Source: Xylanibacter ruminicola
GTDB lineage: Bacteria; Bacteroidota; Bacteroidia; Bacteroidales; Bacteroidaceae
Reading direction: 5' to 3'
NCBI GenBank assembly: GCA_015060625.1
Contig: SUYC01000008.1
Span: forward strand, 124,001-188,000
Length of the DNA: 64,000 nt
Below are positions 18,099-25,216 of this stretch, piece by piece. The position numbers and the translations under genes are program-made. The notes under the pieces are model-generated. The model was not told the DNA's origin, ran no database searches, and saw nothing but the letters and a program-made list of their open reading frames with translations. The stretch's first letter is position 1. Each line of letters opens with the position of its first letter.

Positions 18099-20573
18099 AT
18101 GAATAAGAAGATTGTTTTCGTGCTTTTGGCACTTGGTGGTCAGCTTTCGGTAATGGCCACTCCTCTTAGAAACTTGGATACTGAGGAGCTGAGCGATTCA
18201 AGTAAGGTTATCGACCTTGATGAGGTTGTGGTGGTATCGCAACCCAAGGAGCAGGTGCGCCTGCGCCTTCAGCCAGTTAGTAGTAATGTGTTTGGTAGTG
18301 AGCAGTTGCAGCAGTTGCATGTTCACGATTTGAGTCAGTTGTCGCAGTATGTACCATCGTTTGTGATGCCATCGTATGGTTCGCGCCTCACCTCGTCGAT
18401 GTATGTGCGTGGTATTGGTTCGCGTATCAACAACCCTGCAGTGGGTGTGTATTACGATAACATCCCCCTGATGTCGAAGTCGGCTTTCAACAACCATTTC
18501 TATATGTTGGATCGTGTAGATGTGCTGCGTGGTCCTCAGGGTTCGCTCTATGGTCAGAATACCGAGGGCGGACTGGTACGTATCTATTCTAAGAACCCTA
18601 TGAACTATCAGGGTACTGATATCCGTTTGGGTATCGGCACTGGCTTATATAGTCATGTAGAGGTGGCACACCACCATCGTCCCAGCGACAAGCTCGCCTT
18701 CACGGTGGCTGGTTTCTATAGCGGGTTGAAGGGCTTTATCAACAACCAGAATTTCGACCAGAAGAACGACCTGACCAACGAGGCTGGTGGTAAGCTGCGC
18801 CTGATTTGGCAGCCTAACAAGCAACTGAAGTTCGACTGGACTGCTGATTACCAGTATGTAAACCAGAATGGTTTTGGTTATGGCGAGTTCCATCCGTTCG
18901 CTTATCTGCCAACACTATATAGCTCAACATTTATGCCTGCAGATGAAACAGTTCAGGATCCTGCCACCACCATCATGAATGGTTACAAGCGTAACATGTT
19001 TACCACAGGTTTGAACATTGGTTACGAGACAGATGCCTTGCTCTTTACCTCAACCACCAGCTATCAGTACCTGAACGACCTGATGCTGATGGACCAGGAT
19101 TATATGACAGGCGATTATCTGCAGCTGAATCAGGCTCAGAAGATGAATGCCATCACTCAGGAGTTTGTGCTGCGTAGCAACAACAAGGGGCTGATTCGTC
19201 AGATATTCCCAAGTCGTTGGCAGCATGCTACTGGTTTGTTTGCTTCATACCAGTGGCTTAACACCAATGCGCCTGTACTCTTTGGTGATGGCATCACTGG
19301 TCCTATCGGCAATGCGATTGCCAATGCCATGAAGAACTCGATGCTTCAGGCTATGATTGGTCGCTTTATGGGGCAGGGAATGAGTGCTGAGGCTGCTAGG
19401 ACTGCTGCTCAGGCTGCAGTAGATAAGATGGGTGTAACCATGACTGCCGAGATGGCTGTGCCTGGTGAGTACAAAACTCCAACTTGGAACTTTGCTGCTT
19501 TCCACGAGAGTAACATCCTGTTGGGCGACAACTGGAAGCTTACCCTTGGTTTGCGCTTTAATATAGATAAGGTGAAGATTGAGTACGATGCGCTGGCCTA
19601 TATGAACATGACTGGTGGTACTGCTAATGCCACAGCTACCTATCACCTCACATCGCATGTACAGGACAGTCGCTCTAAGAGCTACACCCAGCTGTTGCCA
19701 AAGATTGGTCTTACCTATACCTTCGACGATCCAATTGGCAATATCTACGCATTGGTATCAAAGGGCTATCGCGCTGGTGGCTACAACTTCCAGATGTTTA
19801 GCGATGTGCTGCAGACCGAGTTGAATGCGCATCAGCAGGATGCTATGCGTGGCGACTATGATGTAGAGCACACCACTGCAGATTACGATGCTATCGATGA
19901 GGCTATCGCCTACAAGCCCGAGGAGAGTTGGAACTATGAGATTGGTACCCACCTGAATCTGTTTGGTGGTAGCACCCACTTCGACTTGGCTCTGTACTAC
20001 ATGCAGATTCGCAATCAGCAGTTGTCGATCATGGAGCCAAACAGCAACTATGGTCGTATCATGGTTAACGCTGGTAAAAGTCACTCATGCGGACTTGAGG
20101 CTACATTGCGCGGTCGCGCTTTCGACAATCGTCTTGATTGGGGAATGACCTACGGCTTCACCAACGCGAAGTTCGATGAGTATAATGACACGGAGGAACT
20201 GAAGGGAGGAATTGAGAGAATGCCTTTGAAATATGACTACTCGAAAAACTATGTGCCCTTCGTACCTCAGCATACGCTGAGCGCTATGGTTGATTGGCAC
20301 ATCGGTAAGTTTACCATTGGTGCCAATATGAATGGTCAGGGAAAGATCTGGTGGGACGAGGCTAACACCTACGCACAGAAGTTCTATGCTGTGGCTGGTG
20401 CTCATGCCGATTACGACTTTGGTCCAGTGCTGGTATCGCTCTGGGGACGTAATCTCACCAACACGCACTACAATACGTTTGCTGTAGCATCGAGTGCTGT
20501 AGGTGGAACTCACTACTTTGCTCAGCGAGCAACACCTATCCAGGTTGGATTAGACGTAAACATTCACTTCTAA
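18099..20573 (+). CDS. TonB-dependent outer-membrane receptor
   Basis: The protein has 824 residues. A signal peptide (MNKKIVFVLLALGGQLSVMA) is followed by a plug domain (LDEVVVVSQPKEQVRL through RGPQGSLYGQNTEGGLVRIYSKNP) and a 22-strand barrel ending GLDVNIHF with a C-terminal aromatic. It lacks the N-terminal carboxypeptidase-regulatory-like domain typical of SusC, and no susD follows, so it belongs to the siderophore/cobalamin-type or small-ligand receptors; the ligand cannot be told. A run of Ala/Met-rich residues (about 380-440) forms an unusual barrel-loop insertion. It has its own promoter and terminator, so it is monocistronic. Confidence 0.92.
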   Translation: MNKKIVFVLLALGGQLSVMATPLRNLDTEELSDSSKVIDLDEVVVVSQPKEQVRLRLQPVSSNVFGSEQLQQLHVHDLSQLSQYVPSFVMPSYGSRLTSSMYVRGIGSRINNPAVGVYYDNIPLMSKSAFNNHFYMLDRVDVLRGPQGSLYGQNTEGGLVRIYSKNPMNYQGTDIRLGIGTGLYSHVEVAHHHRPSDKLAFTVAGFYSGLKGFINNQNFDQKNDLTNEAGGKLRLIWQPNKQLKFDWTADYQYVNQNGFGYGEFHPFAYLPTLYSSTFMPADETVQDPATTIMNGYKRNMFTTGLNIGYETDALLFTSTTSYQYLNDLMLMDQDYMTGDYLQLNQAQKMNAITQEFVLRSNNKGLIRQIFPSRWQHATGLFASYQWLNTNAPVLFGDGITGPIGNAIANAMKNSMLQAMIGRFMGQGMSAEAARTAAQAAVDKMGVTMTAEMAVPGEYKTPTWNFAAFHESNILLGDNWKLTLGLRFNIDKVKIEYDALAYMNMTGGTANATATYHLTSHVQDSRSKSYTQLLPKIGLTYTFDDPIGNIYALVSKGYRAGGYNFQMFSDVLQTELNAHQQDAMRGDYDVEHTTADYDAIDEAIAYKPEESWNYEIGTHLNLFGGSTHFDLALYYMQIRNQQLSIMEPNSNYGRIMVNAGKSHSCGLEATLRGRAFDNRLDWGMTYGFTNAKFDEYNDTEELKGGIERMPLKYDYSKNYVPFVPQHTLSAMVDWHIGKFTIGANMNGQGKIWWDEANTYAQKFYAVAGAHADYDFGPVLVSLWGRNLTNTHYNTFAVASSAVGGTHYFAQRATPIQVGLDVNIHF

Positions 20574-20583
20574 GCATAAAAAA

Positions 20584-20609
20584 ACCTCGCCGATTGGCGA
20601 GGCTTTTTT
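20584..20609. terminator. terminator between the TonB receptor and typA
   Basis: A 7-bp GC-rich stem (CCTCGCC at 20585-20591 with GGCGAGG at 20596-20602) has a 4-nt loop, with A-run before and T-run after, so it can act on both strands. Confidence 0.8.
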
Positions 20610-20693
20610 TGCTATATAAACCTTATACTTTATTAGCCTTGACCTACGGTCGAGCCTGCTTGCGTTCGGTAATCGATGCAAACATCATTACGC

Positions 20694-22496
20694 TCACTGT
20701 TTCGCAGCCTTTTTACGCTGGTCGTGATCCAGAATCGTTTTGCGCATACGCATCGACTTTGGTGTTACCTCTACCAGCTCATCGCTCTTGATGTACTCCA
20801 GGCACTCCTCCAGACTCATGACGGTCTTGGGGATGATACGCGCCTTGTCGTCAGTACCCGATGCACGCACGTTGGTGAGCTGCTTGGCCTTACATACGTT
20901 GACCACCAGATCGTTGTCGTGCACATGCTCGCCCACTACCTGACCCATGTAAACATCCTCACCTGGATCGATGAAGAACTTACCACGGTCCTGCAGCTTG
21001 TCGATAGCATAAGCAAAGGCGTTACCAGTATCCATCGAGATCATCGAACCATTCACGCGGCGCTCAATCTCGCCCTTATAAGGCTGATACTCCTTGAAGC
21101 GGTGGGCCATGATAGCCTCGCCCTGACTGGCTGTGAGCACATTGGTACGTAGTCCGATGATACCACGTGATGGGATATCAAACTCAATGTTGACACGCTC
21201 GCCCTGACTCTCCATCGATGTCATCTCACCCTTACGACGGGTTACCATATCAATCATCTTCGAAGCGAACTCCTCGGGCACGTTGATGGTGAGCTCTTCT
21301 ACAGGCTCGTGCTTCACACCATCGATCTCCTTGTAGATGACCTGAGGCTGACCAACTTGCAGCTCGTAACCCTCACGGCGCATGGTCTCAACCAGCACAG
21401 AGAGGTGCAGCACACCACGGCCAGATACAATCCACTTATCGGTGCTGTCCTCGAATGGACGCACGCGCAGGGCCAGATTCTTCTCAAGCTCCTTCTCCAA
21501 ACGGTCGTTGATGTGGCGTGATGTCACAAACTTACCCTCCTTACCAAAGAAAGGTGAGTCGTTGATCATAAAGAGCATCGACATGGTTGGCTCATCAATA
21601 GCGATAGGTGGCAGGGGCTCTGGGTTCTCAAGGTCGCAGATGGTATCGCCAATCTCAAACTTCTCCAGTCCGATCACAGCGCAGATGTCGCCACACTCCA
21701 CTTGTTCGGTATGTACGTGTCCCATACCTTCAAAGGTGTGCAGCTCCTTAATCTTGGTCTTCTCCATGGTGCCATCGCGGTGTGCAATGGTTACCTGCAT
21801 ACCATCCTTCAGGGTGCCACGGTGCACACGTCCTACGGCGATACGTCCCTGATAGCTCGAATAGTCGAGCGATGTGATGAGCATCTGAGGTGTTCCCTCT
21901 TCCTTCTTTGGGGCGGGAATCACCTCTACGATTTTATCAAGCAGATAAGTGATATTGTCGGTAGGCTTCTGCCAATCCTCGCTCATCCAGCCGTTCTTGG
22001 CCGAACCATAAACCACGGGGAAATCCAACTGCTCCTCGGTGGCATTGAGCGAGAACATCAGGTCGAACACCATTTCGTAAACCTCCTCAGGGCGGCAGTT
22101 GGGCTTATCAACCTTGTTAACTACAACGATGGGCTTCAGACCGATTTCGAGTGCCTTCTGCAGCACGAATCGTGTCTGAGGCATAGGACCTTCGAAAGCA
22201 TCAACCAACAGCAGACAGCCATCGGCCATGTTGAGCACGCGCTCTACCTCGCCACCGAAATCCGAGTGTCCTGGAGTGTCGATGATATTGATTTTAACGC
22301 CTTTCCAATTGATACTGACGTTTTTCGAAAGAATAGTGATACCACGCTCGCGCTCCAAGTCGTTGGCATCAAGTACTTGATTGCTGAGATTCTGTCCGTC
22401 ACGGAACAGGTGTCCAGCCAGCATCATCTTGTCCACGAGTGTTGTTTTTCCGTGGTCAACATGAGCGATAATTGCAATGTTTCTGATATCCTGCAT
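20694..22496 (-). CDS. typA: translational GTPase TypA/BipA
   Basis: This 600-residue ribosome-binding GTPase of the elongation-factor family takes part in 50S assembly and stress or cold adaptation. G1 [15 protein letters not shown]3 [14 protein letters not shown] and G4 NKVDKP are present, followed by domains II, III and V and the TypA-specific C-terminal region ending in a Lys-rich tail. The start at 22496 ([16 protein letters not shown]) matches the family; an upstream ATG would add nine poorly conserved residues and overlap the -7 box at 22521-22528. It is transcribed away from rpsO. Confidence 0.96.
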   Translation of the reverse strand: MQDIRNIAIIAHVDHGKTTLVDKMMLAGHLFRDGQNLSNQVLDANDLERERGITILSKNVSINWKGVKINIIDTPGHSDFGGEVERVLNMADGCLLLVDAFEGPMPQTRFVLQKALEIGLKPIVVVNKVDKPNCRPEEVYEMVFDLMFSLNATEEQLDFPVVYGSAKNGWMSEDWQKPTDNITYLLDKIVEVIPAPKKEEGTPQMLITSLDYSSYQGRIAVGRVHRGTLKDGMQVTIAHRDGTMEKTKIKELHTFEGMGHVHTEQVECGDICAVIGLEKFEIGDTICDLENPEPLPPIAIDEPTMSMLFMINDSPFFGKEGKFVTSRHINDRLEKELEKNLALRVRPFEDSTDKWIVSGRGVLHLSVLVETMRREGYELQVGQPQVIYKEIDGVKHEPVEELTINVPEEFASKMIDMVTRRKGEMTSMESQGERVNIEFDIPSRGIIGLRTNVLTASQGEAIMAHRFKEYQPYKGEIERRVNGSMISMDTGNAFAYAIDKLQDRGKFFIDPGEDVYMGQVVGEHVHDNDLVVNVCKAKQLTNVRASGTDDKARIIPKTVMSLEECLEYIKSDELVEVTPKSMRMRKTILDHDQRKKAAKQ

Positions 22497-22520
22497 ACTA
22501 ATTAAATTGTTTTGCGGGTG

Positions 22521-22528
22521 CAAAGTTA
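22521..22528 (-). promoter_or_regulatory. -7 box for typA
   Basis: CAAAGTTA on the plus strand reads TAACTTTG on the minus strand, 24 bases from the typA start. The expected -33 position falls inside the arm of the CACGGATT repeat element. Confidence 0.6.
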
Positions 22529-22538
22529 CAAAAAAATA

Positions 22539-22625
22539 GGCACGGATTACACGGATTACGCGGATTTTTTAATAAATATCACAAAAAAATATCAAAAATC
22601 AGTGCTAATCCGTGAAATCCGTGCC
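22539..22625. repeat. inverted CACGGATT element between typA and rpsO
   Basis: Arms at 22539-22557 and 22607-22625 are inverted repeats with one mismatch in 19, each made of 9-base-period CACGGATT units, around an AT-rich centre. It lies midway between the diverging -7 boxes of typA and rpsO. The same units occur at 25145-25172 and 7634-7652. Confidence 0.75.
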
Positions 22626-22631
22626 AAAAAA

Positions 22632-22663
22632 TTTGGAGGAATGGATAAATTGTTGTAATTTTG
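22632..22663 (+). promoter_or_regulatory. rpsO promoter
   Basis: TTTG at 22632-22635, a 20-base gap and TAATTTTG at 22656-22663 form a full-consensus Bacteroidetes promoter. The transcript would carry a leader of about 108 nt, with a small hairpin (GACGA 22694-22698 with TCGTC 22706-22710) before the ATG. Confidence 0.8.
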
Positions 22664-22776
22664 CAGCCGCATTTCGGAAAATCCGATGCATCTGACGACG
22701 TAAACTCGTCTGTGATTAGGCAAGAATCGCGTCTGAAAGATGTTTATGCAAACAATTTTTAATCACATTCAAAATT

Positions 22777-23046
22777 ATGTATTTAGACAAGGCAAAGAAG
22801 GAGGAGATCTTCGGTCAGTATGGTAAGAGCACCACAGATACTGGTTCAGCAGAGGCACAGATTGCACTCTTCAGCTATCGTATCTCTCACCTGACAGAGC
22901 ACCTGAAGAAGAATCACAAGGATCACAACACTGCACGTTCACTCACCATGATGGTAGGTAAGCGTCGTAAGCTCCTGAAGTATCTGTACAATACCGATAT
23001 CAATCGCTATCGTGCAATCATCAAGGCTCTGGGTCTCCGTAAGTAA
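22777..23046 (+). CDS. rpsO: 30S ribosomal protein S15
   Basis: The protein has 89 residues, the standard length. Motifs KSTTDTGSAEAQIALFSYRI, HLKKNHKDHNTARSL and GKRRKLLKYL are the four-helix S15 signature that binds the 16S rRNA central domain early in 30S assembly. It is monocistronic, with a strong promoter, a roughly 108-nt structured leader and a terminator. In several bacteria S15 represses its own translation by binding such a leader; whether this leader does so is not shown by the sequence. Confidence 0.98.
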   Translation: MYLDKAKKEEIFGQYGKSTTDTGSAEAQIALFSYRISHLTEHLKKNHKDHNTARSLTMMVGKRRKLLKYLYNTDINRYRAIIKALGLRK

Positions 23047-23072
23047 TACGTTGCTTACAACCAAGAAAAGAA

Positions 23073-23108
23073 TAATCTCCATCTCAATCGAGGTGGAGAT
23101 TACTTTTT
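23073..23108 (+). terminator. terminator after rpsO
   Basis: A 12-bp stem (23073-23084 with 23091-23102, one G-U pair) has a 6-nt loop and a following T run. Confidence 0.75.
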
Positions 23109-23132
23109 TATGTCGCTAACGGATGTTGCCAA

Positions 23133-23627
23133 TCAGGCATCGGCAAACACCTTTCCGTCGTCGAGTGTAATCTGCAGTTTGGTGTACTCAGAGTGGAAAT
23201 CGTTTTTCAGGCGATCCAAATAGCGGGCGCACTCCCATTTGCACATGGGCAGGTCGTGCAACAGATAGTTGCCGCAGGCTTCAGGGCGTGTGGCAGGCAC
23301 TTCGTCTTGTGTCAGAATCCACTCCAGGCACTCGATTGTGAGCTGGCGCATGTCCTCAACGGTGTAGTTGCCCAGCATGATGATGTACATACCTGTGAGG
23401 CAGCCCATCGGACCAACATACACCACATCCTCCTTGGCACGCGAGTTACGGAACCAGGTGGCCATCAGGTGCTCGATGCTATGGATGGCTGCTGGGGCAA
23501 CAGCGGGTTCTTTATTAGGTTCGGTAATGCGCAAATCAAAGGTCGTAAAACCTTTATCCACACGCGATACGTAAATACCTGGCTTCAGGTGCGTGTGGTC
23601 GATCGTAAAACTCTGTATAACTTCCAT
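23133..23627 (-). CDS. luxS: S-ribosylhomocysteine lyase (AI-2 synthase)
   Basis: The 164-residue LuxS splits S-ribosylhomocysteine into homocysteine and DPD, the precursor of autoinducer-2. The metal ligands are seen as His49 and His53 in HSIEH and Cys118 in EACGNY. The catalytic Cys76 lies in GPMGCLTGMY. It lies directly after mtnN on the same strand, with a spacer of 33 bases made almost wholly of TTTTACC-type repeats. Together they carry out two steps of the activated methyl cycle: SAH to S-ribosylhomocysteine to homocysteine plus AI-2 precursor. Confidence 0.96.
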   Translation of the reverse strand: MEVIQSFTIDHTHLKPGIYVSRVDKGFTTFDLRITEPNKEPAVAPAAIHSIEHLMATWFRNSRAKEDVVYVGPMGCLTGMYIIMLGNYTVEDMRQLTIECLEWILTQDEVPATRPEACGNYLLHDLPMCKWECARYLDRLKNDFHSEYTKLQITLDDGKVFADA

Positions 23628-23662
23628 TTTTTACTTTTTTACCTTTTTACTTTTTTACCTTT
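23628..23662. repeat. TTTTTTACC repeat in the mtnN-luxS spacer
   Basis: The spacer is four to five copies of a T-run followed by AC or ACC with a period of 8-9 bases. It is the same family as the repeat in the DUF1573 signal-peptide codons (57335-57366) and, inverted, at 45016-45040. Confidence 0.65.
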
Positions 23663-24290
23663 ACAGGCTCTCGATAAATGTCTTGGTGGTTTGGAATGAC
23701 TTTTCGGCTACGGTATCCCAGAAATTGTGGTACTGCGAGGCATCGGTGTCGCGCAGGGGGATATCGCTAATCAGTCGGAACGAGATGAAGGGCACCTTAT
23801 AGATATGGCACACCTGTGCGATGGCACAACTCTCCATATCTACGGCCTTGGCCTCGGGGAAGTGACCTACTATCTCGCGCATTTTTTCTTTCGTATCCAC
23901 AAACCAGTCGCCAGTCACAATCAGTCCGGGCTTGGCACCTGTCAGCTTGGCTTTCTCCAGCAAGTATGGGTCGGCCTGATAGCGGGCAGGCAAACCCTGC
24001 ACCTGACCATAAATGGTGTTCTCGTCGATGGCCTTGCCACAGTAAACATCATGATAGGTGAGTTCTTTACTTACCACCACATCCTGCAGGTTGATGTCAT
24101 CACCATTACCACCAGCACATCCACTCGAGATAATGCAGTCGGGCTTGTACTGGCGAATCATCTCTACTGCCTGGATAGCAGCATTTACAGTGGCAATACC
24201 ACTCTTCTGAAGAATCACTTTATCTTCGGGAAATAATGGACGAAGCTGCTTCAACTCCTTGTCCATCGCTACAATCATTCCTATTTTCAT
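23661..24290 (-). CDS. mtnN: 5'-methylthioadenosine/S-adenosylhomocysteine nucleosidase
   Basis: The 209-residue nucleosidase removes adenine from MTA and SAH. The phosphorylase/nucleosidase fold is shown by MKIGMIVAMDKELKQLRPL at the start, SSGCAGG, VDMESCAIAQVC (the ribose-binding MEmE-type segment) and ISDIPL with the catalytic Asp in SD. It supplies S-ribosylhomocysteine to luxS immediately downstream. Upstream on the same strand is an SPOUT RNA methyltransferase, whose SAH product this enzyme would clear, so the three-gene run is coherent. Confidence 0.94.
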   Translation of the reverse strand: MKIGMIVAMDKELKQLRPLFPEDKVILQKSGIATVNAAIQAVEMIRQYKPDCIISSGCAGGNGDDINLQDVVVSKELTYHDVYCGKAIDENTIYGQVQGLPARYQADPYLLEKAKLTGAKPGLIVTGDWFVDTKEKMREIVGHFPEAKAVDMESCAIAQVCHIYKVPFISFRLISDIPLRDTDASQYHNFWDTVAEKSFQTTKTFIESL

Positions 24291-24293
24291 ACT

Positions 24294-24328
24294 CTTAACT
24301 CTAAACTCTAAACTCTTAACTCTTAACT
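24294..24328. repeat. five-heptad CTTAACT element at the trmH-mtnN junction
   Basis: Units CTTAACT, CTAAACT, CTAAACT, CTTAACT, CTTAACT fill the spacer and run into the last codons of the trmH-like gene, whose C-terminal VKS residues and stop are supplied by the repeat. Confidence 0.8.
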
Positions 24329-25122
24329 CTTCTCTGCCGTACGGCCTCGTACATCAGGATAGCTGCCGACACACTGACGTTCAGCGAATCGAGTCGACCC
24401 AGCATCGGGATGCGGATGTGTGCATCGGCAGCCTCGCGCCACTGGTTGGTAAGTCCTGTACTCTCGGTACCCATCACGATGGCTGTGCCTTGGGTCATAT
24501 CATAATCGTAGTATTCGTAAGAATCCTGCAACTGGGCGGTGAGGATTTTGATGCCGCGCTCCTTGAGGAAGGCGATACACTCTTGCGATGTGCAAACGGC
24601 TGTAGGCACGCAGAATACACCACCAATGCTGGCACGAATTACGTTGGGGTTGTACATGTCGGTGAGTGGGTCGCACACAATCAGGGCATCGATACCCGCT
24701 GCCTCGGCACTGCGCAGAATGGCGCCTAAGTTACCGGGTTTCTCCACACTCTCGAGAACAACCACAAGTGGAGCTTGTTTTTGGAGGAAGGAGGAGGGAG
24801 GAAGGAGTAAGGAGGATAAACTGTGCTCCTTGCACTTTACTACAGCTATAACCCCTTCGGTACTACCTCTGTAAGCCATCTTCTCATATACTTGTGATGT
24901 TACGAGAATATCAGAAGATGATATATTCTTCCTCCTTTCTCCTTCGTCCTTCCTCCAAAACGTTTCCACCACCTCATAGCCGCAGGCTTTGCAGTGCTCT
25001 ATCTCGCGCTGGCCTTCAACCACAAAAAGTCCCTCCTCACGACGGAGCGACGACTTCTGCTGCAGGGCTACTACGTGCTTAATCTTGGCGTTTTGTACGC
25101 TTGTAATGATTGTTTCTTCCAT
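24316..25122 (-). CDS. TrmH/SpoU-family RNA methyltransferase
   Basis: This 268-residue SPOUT 2'-O-methyltransferase probably modifies rRNA or tRNA. The N-terminal substrate-binding part (KIKHVVALQQKSSLRREEGLF, split as KIKHVVALQQ and REEGLFVVEGQ) precedes the knotted catalytic domain with LESVEKPGNLGAILRSAEA, AIVMGTESTGL and IPMLGRLDSLNVSVSAAILM. The start at 25122 is the family start; 50 codons upstream in frame run through the promoter region. Two five-heptad GGAGGAA elements in opposite orientation (24783-24816 and 24927-24956) are embedded in frame, adding SLLLPPSSFL and FWRKDEGERRKN. The target nucleotide is unknown. Confidence 0.9.
   Translation of the reverse strand: MEETIITSVQNAKIKHVVALQQKSSLRREEGLFVVEGQREIEHCKACGYEVVETFWRKDEGERRKNISSSDILVTSQVYEKMAYRGSTEGVIAVVKCKEHSLSSLLLPPSSFLQKQAPLVVVLESVEKPGNLGAILRSAEAAGIDALIVCDPLTDMYNPNVIRASIGGVFCVPTAVCTSQECIAFLKERGIKILTAQLQDSYEYYDYDMTQGTAIVMGTESTGLTNQWREAADAHIRIPMLGRLDSLNVSVSAAILMYEAVRQRRVKS
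24783..24956. repeat. two inverted GGAGGAA heptad elements inside the trmH-like gene
   Basis: Arm 1 (24783-24816) reads GGAGGAA, GGAGGAG, GGAGGAA, GGAGTAA, GGAGGA on the plus strand. Arm 2 (24927-24956) reads GGAGGAA, GGACGAA, GGAGAAA, GGAGGAA on the minus strand. About 110 bases of conserved SPOUT coding sequence lie between them, and all of it remains in frame. Confidence 0.8.
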
Positions 25123-25131
25123 AATTTGCTG

Positions 25132-25190
25132 CAAAATTATAAAAAATCCGTGAAATCCGTGTAATCCGTGCCAAAAATTTAATACCTTTG
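25132..25190. promoter_or_regulatory. divergent trmH/yfhO promoters around an AATCCGTG repeat
   Basis: The minus-strand -7 box (CAAAATTA at 25132-25139) serves the trmH-like gene and the plus-strand -7 box (TACCTTTG at 25183-25190) serves the YfhO gene. Between them, 25145-25172 holds three AATCCGTG units at 9-10-base spacing, covering both expected -33 positions. Confidence 0.65.
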
Positions 25191-25216
25191 CAGGCAAATT
25201 AAATAATTTGCAAGTT

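Noticed and set aside
20610..20693. A gene or RNA in the spacer between the terminator and the typA stop
   Set aside because: Only a short repeat-like CCTTGACCTACGGTCGAG stretch is present, with no ORF or clear structure.
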